A DNA stretch of 64,000 nucleotides from Nocardioides sp. Its GTDB lineage: Bacteria > Actinomycetota > Actinomycetes > Propionibacteriales > Nocardioidaceae. Below are positions 7,578 through 18,120 of this stretch, in pieces. The translations under genes were made by a program, and so were the position numbers. The stretch covers positions 348,880 to 412,879 of the forward strand of contig JACJWV010000002.1 in the NCBI GenBank assembly GCA_020636915.1. The letters are read 5' to 3'. How positions within the stretch are numbered: the first letter of the stretch is position 1; each line of letters opens with the position of its first letter. The notes under the pieces were generated by a model. It made no database searches. It was not told the DNA's origin and saw only the letters and a list, made by a program, of their open reading frames with translations.

Positions 7578-8783
7578 ATGCCGCTCCGCATCGTGGCCAA
7601 CCGGCCCGACCCGGCGCTCCTCCAGCTGCCGTGGACGACGCCGCTGGAGGAGTGGACCGAGCACGTCGTACCGCTCCCCCGCGGCATCTCACGCCACGTG
7701 GTGCGGATCGTGCGGCTCGGCGAGACCACCTACGCGGTCAAGGAGACCGTGGAGGAGATCGCGTTCCGCGAGTACCGGATGCTGCGCGACCTGCACCGGA
7801 TGGGGCTGCCGGCGGTGGTGCCGCAGGGCGTGGTGACGGGGCGGATCGACGCCGACGGCCAGGAGCTGCCCGCGGCGCTGCTCACCCAGCACCTGCAGTT
7901 CTCGCTGCCCTACCGCAGCCTGTTCTCGCACGGCCTGAGCGCAGACGCCCTGCCCTCGCTGGTCGACGCGATGGTGGTGCTGCTGGTGCGGCTGCACCTC
8001 GCGGACTTCTACTGGGGCGACGTGTCGCTCTCCAACGTGCTGTTCCGCCGCAGCGCCGGCGGCTTCGCGGCGTACCTCGTCGACGCCGAGACCGGGGAGC
8101 TCAAGCCGACCCTCTCCGACGCCCTGCGCGAGTACGACGTGACCGTCGCGACCGAGAACGTCTTCGCCGAGCTGCTCGACCTGCAGGCCAGCGACTCGCT
8201 CGCCCACGACGTCGAGGCGCACGACATCGTCGACATGCTCGTCGAGCGCTACCACGCGCTCTGGGACGAGCTGACCGCGGCGGAGGAGTTCGCCACCGGC
8301 GAGCTGTGGCGGATCGAGCAGCGGGTCGAGCGCCTCAACGACCTCGGCTTCGACGTCGACGAGCTCGACATCGTCACCGACTGGGACGGCGACCGCATCC
8401 GGATCCAGCCCAAGGTCGTGGAGGAGGGGCACCACCGGCGCGAGCTGCAGGGGCTGACCGGTCTCACCGTCGAGGACGCGCAGGCACGGCGGCTGCTCAA
8501 CGACATCGCGTCGTACACCGCGAGCCTGGGGCTGGGCCGCGAGGACCGGTCGCTGGTCGCGAACCGGTGGCTGACCGAGGTCTACGAACCCGTCACGGCG
8601 ATGATCCCGACCGAGGCCCGCGGCCGGCTCGAGCCCGCCGAGATCTTCCACGAGGTGCTCGTGCACCGGTGGTACCTCTCCGAGCGGGCCGGCCACGAGG
8701 TCGACATCTTCGAGACCGCGCGCGACTACATCGACACCGTCCTGCTGGCCAAGCCCGAGGAGCAGGTCGCCGCCGACGAGTGA
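7578..8783 (+). CDS. DUF4032 domain protein with kinase-like fold
   Basis: 401 residues. The N-terminal half resembles the lipopolysaccharide-kinase/protein-kinase fold: TYAVKE looks like the ATP-binding lysine strand, ADFYWGDVSLSNVLFRR resembles the catalytic loop (Asp and Asn correctly spaced), and YLVDAETGEL replaces DFG. The C-terminal half is DUF4032, common in actinobacteria and without known function. The ATG at 7578 is 7 nt after TAGCCT. Any phosphotransferase activity is inference from the kinase-like motifs. It converges on a repeat array at 8789. Confidence 0.8.
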   Translation: MPLRIVANRPDPALLQLPWTTPLEEWTEHVVPLPRGISRHVVRIVRLGETTYAVKETVEEIAFREYRMLRDLHRMGLPAVVPQGVVTGRIDADGQELPAALLTQHLQFSLPYRSLFSHGLSADALPSLVDAMVVLLVRLHLADFYWGDVSLSNVLFRRSAGGFAAYLVDAETGELKPTLSDALREYDVTVATENVFAELLDLQASDSLAHDVEAHDIVDMLVERYHALWDELTAAEEFATGELWRIEQRVERLNDLGFDVDELDIVTDWDGDRIRIQPKVVEEGHHRRELQGLTGLTVEDAQARRLLNDIASYTASLGLGREDRSLVANRWLTEVYEPVTAMIPTEARGRLEPAEIFHEVLVHRWYLSERAGHEVDIFETARDYIDTVLLAKPEEQVAADE

Positions 8784-8788
8784 TCGCC

Positions 8789-8999
8789 GACTCGGCGCGT
8801 CTTGTACGCCGAAGCGGCTCGAGTCGGCGCGTCTTGTACGCCGAAGCGGCTCGAGTCGGCGCGTCTTGTACGGGTCAGCGGCAAGATGCGCCGACTCGAC
8901 GTCCCCACGCGAGCAAGACGCGCCGACTCGGCATCCCCACGCGAGCAAGACGCGCCGACTCGGCATCCCCACGCGAGCAAGACGCGCCGACTCGGCATC
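8789..8999. repeat. Inverted array of a 16-bp repeat on a 32-bp lattice (family D)
   Basis: The core GAGTCGGCGCGTCTTG occurs at 8789 (one change), 8821 and 8853. Its exact complement CAAGACGCGCCGACTC occurs at 8914, 8946 and 8978, with one variant at 8882. The left units are joined by TACGCCGAAGCGGCTC and the right units by GGCATCCCCACGCGAG, each 16 bp. The array fills the whole gap between the convergent DUF4032 gene and the ABC-operon end, and can fold into several alternative hairpins. Confidence 0.93.
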
Positions 9000-9013
9000 C
9001 ACCCCGCGGGTTG

Positions 9014-9613
9014 CTAGGGCCGGCAGACCCGGCAGGGGGTGAGGTGGCCGTTGTCCTCGCCGACGGGGCGCAGGTCGGAGCGGTGGGCGATCAGCGAGCA
9101 GTCGCGGCGGTGGATGGTGGTGCCGTCGCCGGCCGTGACCGGCAGGCCCGAGACGTCCACGCCGTCGTCGCGGGTGGTGGCCGCGCGCGAGGTGACGTCG
9201 GCGAGCACCAGCAAGGTGTCGGCCAGCCGGCGCTGGGAGTCCTTCGCGTCGGCGGCGAGCCGGGCCAGCCAGGCGCCGAAGTAGAGGAACCCGCCGGTGA
9301 AGGTCAGGCCGAGACCGAGCAGGCCCCCGGAGACGAGGTACGACAGCTGGTCGTACTGGTAGGGCGTGTTGGCCGCGCCGTACCAGCCCAGCACGATCAC
9401 CACGAGGCCGAGCGGCAGCAGGATCGCGCCCGCCCAGAACAGCACCAGCTGCAGCACCTGGTAGTGGTTGTCCTTCAGCGGCGCGGCCCCCGAGCCGCCG
9501 CGGCTGCCCGCGCGCGGCAGGCCGACGGAGAGGCGGTCGGCCGGGGCGGCACCCACCGGCTGGCTGATCGGTTGGCCCATCGGGTGTCCCAGTGGCTGGT
9601 CGATGGTCGTCAT
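9014..9613 (-). CDS. Small membrane protein at the end of the ABC-importer operon
   Basis: 199 residues, not assignable to a named family. A Gln/Pro/Gly-rich cytosolic N-terminus is followed by two transmembrane helices (about residues 58-80 and 95-120). The soluble tail contains TIHRRDCSLIAHR and ends with a LTPCRVCRP Cys-x-x-Cys motif that could bind metal. The ATG at 9613 overlaps the TGA of the preceding gene (ATGA), so the two are translationally coupled. As the last of seven genes it is probably an accessory component of the importer. Confidence 0.7.
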   Translation of the reverse strand: MTTIDQPLGHPMGQPISQPVGAAPADRLSVGLPRAGSRGGSGAAPLKDNHYQVLQLVLFWAGAILLPLGLVVIVLGWYGAANTPYQYDQLSYLVSGGLLGLGLTFTGGFLYFGAWLARLAADAKDSQRRLADTLLVLADVTSRAATTRDDGVDVSGLPVTAGDGTTIHRRDCSLIAHRSDLRPVGEDNGHLTPCRVCRP

Positions 9614-11330
9614 GACGATGCCTTTCGCAGGTCGGGCAGGCCGCTGTCGAGGCCGTGCGGGCACGACCCGGCGCCGCCGAGCGCGATCGCGCCGATCTTG
9701 CGGAGCCAGGTGCCGCCGACGGCGGCGAGGAGGATCCCGCCGGCGAGGATCGCCCCGGGGATCGAGTAGAGGGGCGGCAGGCCCGCGCCGGTCAACCGGC
9801 TCGCGGGCAGGGCGCCGTCCGCAGCGGGTGCGTCGCCGCCGGCGGTCGCCGCCGGCGAACCGGAGGACGGTACGCCGGCCGAGCCGGCCCCGGCGCCACC
9901 CGCGCCACCGGTCCCGCCGCCACCGCCGCCGCCGGACGTCGACCCGGGGTCGTTGTCGGGGACGTCGGTCGGGATGTCGATGCCCTGCACGGTCTCCACC
10001 TCGGTGGTCGCCGTGCCGAGCGTGATGACGATCCGCGGCGACAGCCCGGCGGCCGCCTGCACCGCGCTCTTGAGCTCCTGGGGGTCGTTCGGCAGCGCGT
10101 CGACCAGCTGGTCGATCGGCAGCGCGTCGAGCTGCTTGCGCAGCGTGCGGGTGTCGATCTCGACCTGCAGCGCCGAGACCGTGCTGTCGGCCTTGCCCTC
10201 CTCGTGGTGCGCGGCGGGCTTCGGCAGCGTGACGGTGAGGCCGAGCTGCTTCAGGGCGGCCGCCGCCTGGTCCGGTACGGCGGGCGCGTCACCCTGCTGC
10301 GGTCCGGCGTGGTAGCCCGAGGAGCCGAAGGAGAACTCCTGCCCGGCGACCGTCATCCCGCCCAGCACCGAGCGACCGGTGGCCTTGCCGGTGGCGCCGT
10401 CCGTCGTGCTGGTGCTGGTCGACGTGACGCCCTCGAGGGTGACCAGGCCGTCGAGCAGCTGGACGTCGCCCAGCGCCGCGCGGGAGATCGTGGTGACCCG
10501 GTCGTCGCCGGCGACGTTCTGGCTCGAGGAGGTGTAGCCCTCGACGTCGACGAGCGCGGCGAGCTCGGGCGGCAGGCCGGGCGTGCCGCCCGGCGCCGGG
10601 CCGTCCGCCGCAGCGCCGGTGCCACCCTGGCCGGTGATGGCCTGGCCGAACTGCGCGAGCAGGTCAGAGCCGGACGATCCGCCGGACGATCCTCCGGACG
10701 CGCCGGCAGAGCCGGGCAGACCCGGCACGCCCGGCAGGCCGGGCAGACCCGGTACGCCGCCACCGCCGCCGCCCCCACCCTGGCCGTCGCCCCCGTCGCC
10801 CCCGCCGCCGTTGCCCTGCTGGGCGCCGTCCTGGACCTGGCCGTCGGGCGAGAAGCCCGCCTGCGCGATCGTCCGGTCCTCGCCGGCGCTGGTGCGCATC
10901 ACCGCACCCGGGAACGGCTCGTCGGCCTGCTGGTCCGCGCCCGAGGGCTGGCCGGAGTTCACCTGGACGGGGTAGCCGTTCTCGAACAGCTGCGGGGGCA
11001 GCCCGAGCTGCTCTCCGAAGGTCTTGGCGCCCTCACCCACCGGGTCGCCCGGCCACAGCCAGCTCGCGCGGCCCAGCGAGCTGCCGGAGTCGGCCTCGAC
11101 CTTGGTGTAGCCGAGCTCGACCTCGAGCTGGGGGTTCGCCGGGATCGGGATCGTCGGCTCGTAGATCTCGATCTTCACCGGCGCCGCGGTCGCCAGCGAG
11201 CTGTAGCCGCTGAAGCCGGGGTCCCTGGCCGCGTCGGCGCTCGCCGGCGTGGTGCCGAGCAGAATCGGCATCGCCGCACCGGCGAGCGCCGCGGCCGAGA
11301 TCGAGACGAGCAGGGGCTTGACGGACCAGG

Positions 11331-11334
<4 letters not shown>
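9610..11334 (-). CDS. Large secreted, C-terminally anchored protein of the ABC-importer operon
   Basis: 574 residues. A signal peptide (residues 1-33, cleavage near ASADA) is followed by a globular segment, a Gly-rich/collagen-like linker (about 180-230), a second globular domain, another Gly/Ala-rich linker and a C-terminal hydrophobic helix (PPLYSIPGAILAGGILLAAV) with a basic Cys-containing tail. This fits an envelope protein anchored by its C-terminus with long flexible spacers. No enzyme motif is seen. It is coupled on both sides by ATGA overlaps to LivF and to the 199-residue membrane protein, so it probably works with the transporter at the cell surface, for example presenting a hydrophobic ligand. 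That role is inference. Confidence 0.75.
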
Positions 11335-12037
<703 letters not shown>

Positions 12038-12041
<4 letters not shown>

Positions 12042-12874
12042 GAGTGCACCGCCGGGACCGCCGGGATCGTCATGGTCGTCTCGACCGCGGGGAGGTCGGT
12101 CCGGGTCACGTCGTCGTCGCCGTCGTCGCCGGCGTCGTCACCGTCGTCGCCGTCGGAGTAGCCCAGGTAGGCCTGCTGCACCGTGGCGTCCGACCGGATC
12201 AACGCGGGCGGGCCGGACGCGATCACCGCGCCGAAGTCGAGCACGTGGATGTCGTCGCAGACGCTCATCACCAGGTCCATGTCGTGCTCGACCATGAGGA
12301 TCCCGCGGCCCTCGCCGGCCAGCTCGGCCAGGAGCTGCCCGAACGCTCCCGTCTCGGACTCGTCCAGCCCGGAGGACGGCTCGTCGAGCAGCAGCAGCGC
12401 CGGGTCGCAGGCAAGGCAGCGAGCCAGCTCGAGCAGGCGGGCGGTGCCGGTCGGGATCGAGTCGGCCCGCTCGTCGGCGTACGACGCGATGCCGACCCGC
12501 TCCAGCAGGCCGTCGACGTCCGCGCCGGCCGGGCGGACCAGGCCGCGCAGCCCGCGGTGGATGTCGCGTGCGACGCGCACGTTGTCGCGCACCGTGAGCG
12601 AGCCGAACGCCTCCAGCCGCTGGAAGGTGCGACCCATGCCGCGGCGCGAGCGCCGGTTGACCGGCAGGCGGGTCACGTTGCGGCCGTCGAAGCGGACCGT
12701 GCCGTGACTGGGCTTCTGCAGTCCGCTGATCACGTTGAAGCACGTGGTCTTGCCGGCACCGTTCGGCCCGATCAGGCCGGTGATCCGCCCGGCCTCGGCG
12801 GCGAACCCGGCGTGGTCGACCGCGGTCACCCCGCCGAACTGGACGACGACGTCGTCAACCTCGAGCAGCGACAT
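12038..12874 (-). CDS. Branched-chain-type ABC importer ATPase, LivG-like, with acidic tail
   Basis: 278 residues. Walker A is LIGPNGAGKTTC, GMGRTFQRLE is the LivG-specific segment, the degenerate signature reads SIPTGTARLLELARCL instead of LSGGQ, Walker B is LLLLDEPSSGLDE and the switch is VEHDMDLVM. The substituted signature motif (no SGG) suggests one weak ATP site, as in asymmetric ABC ATPases. After about residue 240 comes an acidic D/G run (GDDGDDAGDDGDDD) not usual in LivG. The start overlaps the permease gene end by 20 bp. Confidence 0.9.
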
Positions 12875-14855
12875 GCGCCCCCACCTCCTGCTCCTCCAAG
12901 ACGACCTCCAGGTCGTCCCCTGCCAACCGACGGAGCGGTACGGCGTTGTCCTCGCCCGCGTCGGCGCGATGGCCAGGCAGCGGCAGTACCGGTACGACGG
13001 CGCGCACCCGGTCGCCGAAGCGGCGCTCGAGCGCACGACCGAGGGCGAAGAGCTGGTTGGCCAGGCCGTTCGGGTCGCGGCCCAGCGCGACCGCGCCGAA
13101 GCCGAGCACCACGAAGACCAGCCCGGCGAGCTCGGGCCGGCTGCTCTGCAGCACCGGCAGCAGCATCAGGCCGACGCCGCCCAGCGCGGCGCCGGTCACC
13201 GACGTCACCCCGCACACCACGGCGAGCAGCAGCAGCGGCAGGCTGTTGAAGAGCTGGAAGTCGGCGGCGCCGATCGTCCCCCGCAGGCCCGCGAAGAGCC
13301 CGCCGGCGAGGCCGGCCATCCCCGCGGACAGCGCGAAGAGCGCGACCCGGAACCACCGCATGTCCAGGCCGAGCGTGCCGCACGCGGCCGGGCTGTCGCG
13401 CATCGCGATCAGCACCCGGCCGAGCACGCCGCGGCGCAGCAGCAGCAGCACGAGCGCCATCAGCACGAAGAAGACCGTCATCACCAGCACGTAGCCGCCG
13501 GTGGAGTCGAAGGAGCGGCCGAGCACGGACAGGCGCTCGGCGTGCAGGGTGCCGTTGTAGCCGAAGGCGAAGTCGGCCTGGAAGACCATCTTGTCCATCA
13601 GCACGCCGAAGGCCAGCGTCGAGAGCGCCAGGTAGAGGCCGGTCAGCCGCAGCACCGGCAGCGCGACCAGCGCGCCGACGACCGCGGACACCGCCGCCGC
13701 GAGGAAGAGCCCGTAGAGGTTGGGCTCGTCGAGCTTGGCGTACGCCAGGGCACCGACCCCCGCGAAGGTGAACTGCGCGAGCGAGACGTGGCCGCCGTAC
13801 CCGGTCAGCAGCACCAGCGAGAGCATCACCATCGCGTACGTCGCCGCGGTGCCGACCAGCAGCAGGTTGGCGTCGGACATGGTGACGCCGAGCAGCGCGA
13901 CGAGGACGACCAGGGCCAGGCCCCAGCCGATCGACTGGCGGAAGGACGGCAGCGGCGCCGACACGATGCCCTTGACCTGCCCGATCCTCAGCTGGGCCTG
14001 GGGCATCGCGACGATCACGACGAAGAGGAAGAGCGCGGGGACGACCGCGCGCAGGCCGGCGAGGTTGCCCTCGCTGGGCAGGTAGGCGACCGCGAACGAC
14101 TGCAGGACGCCCAGCCCCATCGCGCCGACGAAGGTCAGCGGCAGGCTCTTGAGGCCGCCGAGCATCGCGGCGGCGTAGGCGTTGATGACGAGCAGCGTCA
14201 GGTCGAAGTAGGACAGGCCGATCACCGGCGTGAGCAGGATGCCGGCCAGCGCCGCCAGGGAGATGCCGATCGCCCACGACAGCGACGCGACCCGGTCGGG
14301 CTTGCCGCCGAAGAGCTGCAGCAGCACGGGGTTGTCGACCGAGGCCCGCATCGCGGTGCCGACCCGGGTGCGGTTCAGCAGCAGGTAGAGCATCAGCGCG
14401 ACGACCGCGGACAGCACGATCGTGATCACCTGGTGGGCCGTGACGTAGGTGCCGCCGATCTCCAGGCCCTGGTCGGGGAGGAACGGCGGCAGGGTGCGGG
14501 GCGCGGGCGGCCAGATGTACTGCGCGAGGCCGACCAGGCCGACGAAGAGGCCGACCGTGACGACGAGCGAGACGCTGACCGGTCCCTCGCCGAGCCCGCG
14601 GGTCACGAACCGCTGGATCAGCCAGCCCGTGCCCGGCGCGACGACGCCGAGGACGAGGACCAGGGCGAGCCACGTCGGCATCCCCTGGCGCTGGCTGAAG
14701 TCCCAGAAGGTGAAGGCGAGCACCATCCCGAACGCGCCGTGGGCGATGTTGAAGACCCGGGTGGTGGTGTAGGTGAGCACCAGCCCGCTGGCCGCGATCG
14801 CGTAGGCCGCGCCCGTGAAGAGCCCGAGGATGGTGAAGGAGAGGATCGTGCTCAC
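12855..14855 (-). CDS. Fused LivH-LivM branched-chain-type ABC permease
   Basis: 666 residues, about twice a single permease. Residues 1-290 correspond to LivH (GLVLTYTTTRVFNIAHGAFGM, RASVDNPVLLQLFGG as cytosolic coupling region). Residues about 300-620 correspond to LivM (TGYGGHVSLAQFTFAGVGALAY, RDSPAACGTLGLDMRWFRVALFALSA). Both permease domains are thus one polypeptide with about 17-18 membrane helices. A hydrophilic C-terminal tail runs into the LivG gene. The GTG at 14855 follows the binding-protein stop by one base, so translation is coupled. Confidence 0.92.
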   Translation of the reverse strand: MSTILSFTILGLFTGAAYAIAASGLVLTYTTTRVFNIAHGAFGMVLAFTFWDFSQRQGMPTWLALVLVLGVVAPGTGWLIQRFVTRGLGEGPVSVSLVVTVGLFVGLVGLAQYIWPPAPRTLPPFLPDQGLEIGGTYVTAHQVITIVLSAVVALMLYLLLNRTRVGTAMRASVDNPVLLQLFGGKPDRVASLSWAIGISLAALAGILLTPVIGLSYFDLTLLVINAYAAAMLGGLKSLPLTFVGAMGLGVLQSFAVAYLPSEGNLAGLRAVVPALFLFVVIVAMPQAQLRIGQVKGIVSAPLPSFRQSIGWGLALVVLVALLGVTMSDANLLLVGTAATYAMVMLSLVLLTGYGGHVSLAQFTFAGVGALAYAKLDEPNLYGLFLAAAVSAVVGALVALPVLRLTGLYLALSTLAFGVLMDKMVFQADFAFGYNGTLHAERLSVLGRSFDSTGGYVLVMTVFFVLMALVLLLLRRGVLGRVLIAMRDSPAACGTLGLDMRWFRVALFALSAGMAGLAGGLFAGLRGTIGAADFQLFNSLPLLLLAVVCGVTSVTGAALGGVGLMLLPVLQSSRPELAGLVFVVLGFGAVALGRDPNGLANQLFALGRALERRFGDRVRAVVPVLPLPGHRADAGEDNAVPLRRLAGDDLEVVLEEQEVGAHVAARG

Positions 14856-14856
14856 G

Positions 14857-16302
14857 TCAGTTCCCGTTCAGGAGGGGGCCGCACTGGAACCCGGCGGGTG
14901 AGACCTGCTTCCAGGTGCCGTCGTTCAGCTGGAGGACCGACCCGCAGTTCGCGGTGGTCTTCGAGCCCACCTGCTGCGGGACGTGGAGGCCGTTGCCGGT
15001 CCAGTTCTTGACCCGGCGCATCGCGTCGACCAGGGAGGCCCGGGTGAGCTTGCCACCGAGCGCCACCGCCTGCTCGACGAAGAGCCGCGCGGCCGACCAG
15101 GCGTAGAGGCCGTAGTAGTTGGGGACCGCACCGGGCTTCACCTGCTGCAGCCAGGCCCGGTACAGCTGCATCTCCTTGACGCTGGTGTCGTCGAAGAGCT
15201 TGGTCGTCGACCAGGCGTAGACGCCGTTGCCGTTGTCGCCGGCCTGCTCGACGAAGTTCTGGTCGTAGATCGTGGCGTCCTGGACGTACGCGTCGGGCTC
15301 GAAACCCTGCTGCTGCATGGCGTCGAGCAGCTTGACGGTGTCCTGGTAGGGACCGGTGTAGGTCACCAGCCGGATGCCCTTGTCCTTCATCTGCTGGACG
15401 TAGGGCGCGTAGTTGAACTCCGAGACGTCGATGCCCTGGAAGTAGTCGACGTTCCAGCCGGCCCGGTCGTAGGCGTTGCGGAACATCTGTGCGTTGACGG
15501 CCGCGGCGCCGGCGTTGATGTAGAGCACGGCGGCGTGCTGGGTGGCGTCCTTGAAGTGCTGGAGGAAGTAGCGCGGCATCGAGCCGTTCACCAGCCCGGG
15601 GTCGACGGCCTGCGCGGCGAAGCAGGTCGAGCAGTCGCGGCGCTCGGGCGTCGTGGTGGTCGACCGGATGTCCGGCAGGCCGCAGGACTCGGCGGCCTGC
15701 GCGCCGCCGGAGTCGAAGGCGCCCATCGAGCCGACCGCGGCGAACGCGTCGTCGCACGCCTTGGTGTAGGCCTGCTGGTCGGCACCGGCGTCGGCACGGC
15801 TGTCGAGCAGCTCGACCTCGAGCTTGCGGCCGCAGATGTCGTTGGTCGAGTTGAAGTACGCCGCGTAGGCGCGGGTCGCCTGCTGCGCGGACTCGAAGAT
15901 GCCGGGGACCGGTCCGGAGATGTCGGCGACGTTGGCGATCGTGATCGCCTTGTCGGTGATGCCCGTCTGGTTCTTGAAGCCCGAGCAGCTGCCGGCCCGG
16001 GCCCCGCCGGTCGCGGAGTTCGCCCCCGTGCCCTGGGTGGCCCCGCCCGCCGCCGTACCGCCTCCGCCGGCGGCGCTGCTGCCGCCACCCGAGGTCGTCG
16101 TACCGCCACCACCGCCGGTGGTCCCGGGCGCCGAGCCGTCGGCTGCCGCCCCGCCGCCGGTCCCGCTGTCACCGGTGCCGCCGACCCCGCCGGACGTGGT
16201 GCCGCCGGCCTGCGCCACGGTCTCGGGGTCCAGCTGCGAGCCGCAGGCGGCCAGCGCGGCGCACAGCACCGTCACGACCACAAGTGCCAGCGGCCTGCGC
16301 AT
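14857..16302 (-). CDS. ABC-importer substrate-binding lipoprotein 1
   Basis: 481 residues. The lipobox LAAC is near residue 19. It is followed by about 90 residues of Gly/Ser/Thr-rich spacer, then a type I periplasmic-binding fold (GITDKAITIANVADISGP, GAFDSGG, YINAG, GIDVSEFNYAPYVQQMKDKG). It is about half identical by eye to the next gene. The extra-long spacer could let the binding domain reach through the peptidoglycan. The ligand is unknown; this family binds amino acids, amides, aromatic acids and other small acids. Seven Cys residues in the mature domain suggest disulfides. Confidence 0.9.
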   Translation of the reverse strand: MRRPLALVVVTVLCAALAACGSQLDPETVAQAGGTTSGGVGGTGDSGTGGGAAADGSAPGTTGGGGGTTTSGGGSSAAGGGGTAAGGATQGTGANSATGGARAGSCSGFKNQTGITDKAITIANVADISGPVPGIFESAQQATRAYAAYFNSTNDICGRKLEVELLDSRADAGADQQAYTKACDDAFAAVGSMGAFDSGGAQAAESCGLPDIRSTTTTPERRDCSTCFAAQAVDPGLVNGSMPRYFLQHFKDATQHAAVLYINAGAAAVNAQMFRNAYDRAGWNVDYFQGIDVSEFNYAPYVQQMKDKGIRLVTYTGPYQDTVKLLDAMQQQGFEPDAYVQDATIYDQNFVEQAGDNGNGVYAWSTTKLFDDTSVKEMQLYRAWLQQVKPGAVPNYYGLYAWSAARLFVEQAVALGGKLTRASLVDAMRRVKNWTGNGLHVPQQVGSKTTANCGSVLQLNDGTWKQVSPAGFQCGPLLNGN

Positions 16303-16390
16303 CGGTTGCCTCCCTCGCCCGCTCCTGGACCTGCCGGACCAACGAGTCGTGCGAGGCGAGGTGACGCGGGCCACAGCCGGTCTGGACACG

Positions 16391-17845
16391 TCACGACGTC
16401 CCGCTGCAGGAGTACTTCGTGCCACCGACCGGCACCCAGCGGCCGTGCTGGAGCGAGATGAACCGCCAGCACTCGCCGGTGTGGTGCGGGCCGACGTGCT
16501 GGGGCGAGTGCATGCCGTTCGCCGTCCAGTTGTCGACCTTGCGGAGGTCGGCGATCAGGCTGGCCCGAGTCAGCTTGCCGCCGAGCGCGGTGGCGCGCTC
16601 GACGAACAGCCGCGCGGCCGACCAGGAGAAGAGCCCGAAGAAGCTCGGCTCGGCGCCGGGCTTCACCTGCTGGAGCCAGCTGAGGTAGAGCTGCAGCTCC
16701 TTGTTGCTCGAGGCCTCCTCGAACGGCGTGAAGTTGATGAAGAGGGTCGCGCCCTCGACCGCGTCGCCGCCGCTCTGCACGAAGTCGCGGGTGTAGGCCG
16801 TCGGGTCGAGCATGAACACCTCGGGGTGGAAGCCCTGCTGCTGCATGGCCTGGGCGAGGCGGACGAACTGCGCGGTCGCGCCGATCATCTGGACGTACTC
16901 GACGCCCTTGTCCTTCATCTGCTGGACGTAGGGCGCGTAGTTGAACTCCGAGATGTCGATGCCCTGGACGTAGTCGAAGTGCATCCCGCGCTTCTCCATC
17001 GCCGTGACCTGCGTCTTGCCGTTCTCGGCGGCGGCGCCGGCGTTGATGTAGAGCATCGCGGCGTGGGCGGCGGCGTCCGGGTGGTTCTTCTTCACGAAGT
17101 CGGGTACGGCGTTCTGGAACTCGTCCGCCTGCGTCGACTGCGCGCCGAAGCAGGTCGTGCACGCCTGCCGGTCCGCGGTCACGGACGCCGACCGCAGGTC
17201 CGGGAGCCCGCAGCCCTGCGCGGTGCCCGCGCCGCCGGAGTCGAACGCCGACATCGAGCCGACCATGGCGAACGTGTCGTCACAGGCCTGCGTGTAGGCC
17301 TGCTGGTCGGCCGCGGCGTCGGTGCGGCTGTCGTAGGTCTTGAGCTCGAGCTTGCGGCCGCAGATGTCGCTGGTGGCGTTGAAGTACGCGACGTACGCGC
17401 GGACGGCGTCCTGGCTCGCCTCGAACAGCCCCGGCACCGGGCCCGAGACGTCGGAGGAGTTGCCGATGACGATGGTCTTGTCGGTGATGCCGGTCTGGTT
17501 CTTGAAGCCGTCGCAGCTCCCCGCCTTCGTGGCGCCGGTCGCCGCGTTGGCGCCGGTGCCCTGGGTCCCCGACCCGCCGCCACTCCCGCTCCCGCCCGTG
17601 GTGCCGGTCGTGCCGCCGGCGGTGGAGCCCGCCCCACCGTCGGTGCCGCCCGCGGCACCGGGCACCGACCCGTCCGGCCCCGAGCCCGCGGCGCCGCCCG
17701 CGGCCACCGCCTGCCCACCCCCGTCGACGGCGCTGCCGTTGACCTGGGCGACGGTGTCGGGATCGAGCTGGGAGCCGCACGCGGCGAGGGACAGTGCGAG
17801 CACGGCGCCGACGCACGCCACGGCAGCACGGGGGAACGGCAGCAC
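16391..17845 (-). CDS. ABC-importer substrate-binding lipoprotein 2
   Basis: 484 residues, first gene of the operon and paralogue of the adjacent binding protein. It has the LAAC lipobox, the same Gly/Thr spacer and the same core motifs (GITDKTIVIGNSSDVSGP, GIDISEFNYAPYVQQMKDKG, FSWSAARLFVE). Differences cluster in the ligand-facing segments, for example VQMIGATAQFVRLAQ against VTYTGPYQDTVKLLD, so the two may bind different ligands for one transporter. The GTG at 17845 has TGGAGGG before it. A KstR-like site lies 19 bp upstream. Confidence 0.9.
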   Translation of the reverse strand: MLPFPRAAVACVGAVLALSLAACGSQLDPDTVAQVNGSAVDGGGQAVAAGGAAGSGPDGSVPGAAGGTDGGAGSTAGGTTGTTGGSGSGGGSGTQGTGANAATGATKAGSCDGFKNQTGITDKTIVIGNSSDVSGPVPGLFEASQDAVRAYVAYFNATSDICGRKLELKTYDSRTDAAADQQAYTQACDDTFAMVGSMSAFDSGGAGTAQGCGLPDLRSASVTADRQACTTCFGAQSTQADEFQNAVPDFVKKNHPDAAAHAAMLYINAGAAAENGKTQVTAMEKRGMHFDYVQGIDISEFNYAPYVQQMKDKGVEYVQMIGATAQFVRLAQAMQQQGFHPEVFMLDPTAYTRDFVQSGGDAVEGATLFINFTPFEEASSNKELQLYLSWLQQVKPGAEPSFFGLFSWSAARLFVERATALGGKLTRASLIADLRKVDNWTANGMHSPQHVGPHHTGECWRFISLQHGRWVPVGGTKYSCSGTS

Positions 17846-17863
17846 AGGCCCTCCACACAGATC

Positions 17864-17877
17864 TAGAACACGTATCA
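17864..17877. promoter_or_regulatory. KstR-like operator palindrome (site 3, one mismatch)
   Basis: TAGAACACGTATCA matches TnnAACnnGTTnnA except GTA for GTT. A second, wider inverted repeat (AGAAC-n8-GTTCT, 17865-17882) overlaps it. It lies directly upstream of the seven-gene ABC operon and overlaps its probable promoter. Confidence 0.48.
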
Positions 17878-17976
17878 GTTCTGCTCAACGACGTGGTGCC
17901 GCAGAGGTGACGCACGACACGCATGTCGGCGGGGGTGAGTGGGTAGGCGGTGTCGCCCGCCGGGTCGGGGCGGGGC

Positions 17977-18072
17977 GGACTCCGTGGGCAATCCCTGGAC
18001 TTAGTGGGTGAAGTTTCGCCCACTGAGTCCAGGGATCCCCGGTCAGCCGGGGAAACCTGCATCCGCCCGACG
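17977..18072 (+). repeat. Dispersed element family G, copy 1
   Basis: A stem of about 18 bp (ATCCCTGGACTTAGTGGG / CCCACTGAGTCCAGGGAT, one mismatch, 17991-18036) is flanked by GGACTCCGTGGGCA on the left and CCGGGGAAACCTGCA on the right. The same order of blocks occurs on the opposite strand at 50769-50864. It lies inside the 590-bp gap 17846-18435, where I see no convincing gene. Confidence 0.8.
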
Positions 18073-18120
18073 CCGGCAGACGGCCGCCTCCCACTGCTCG
18101 CCGCCGCGACACGGCGGGGA

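Noticed and set aside
7526..7664. Longer N-terminus of MalQ (46 extra codons)
   Set aside because: It would run across the DUF4032 start and promoter, shows no family similarity, and the ATG at 7526 has a good ribosome-binding site.
8789..8999. CRISPR-like regular repeats
   Set aside because: Repeats are on both orientations, the 16-bp spacers are identical rather than unique, and no cas genes are in the window.
12735..15011. Very long plus-strand open frame (over 700 codons) antisense to the permease
   Set aside because: It is a mirror of high third-position GC in the fused LivHM gene; composition (Arg/Gln/His/Glu-rich, no domain) is that of an antisense shadow.
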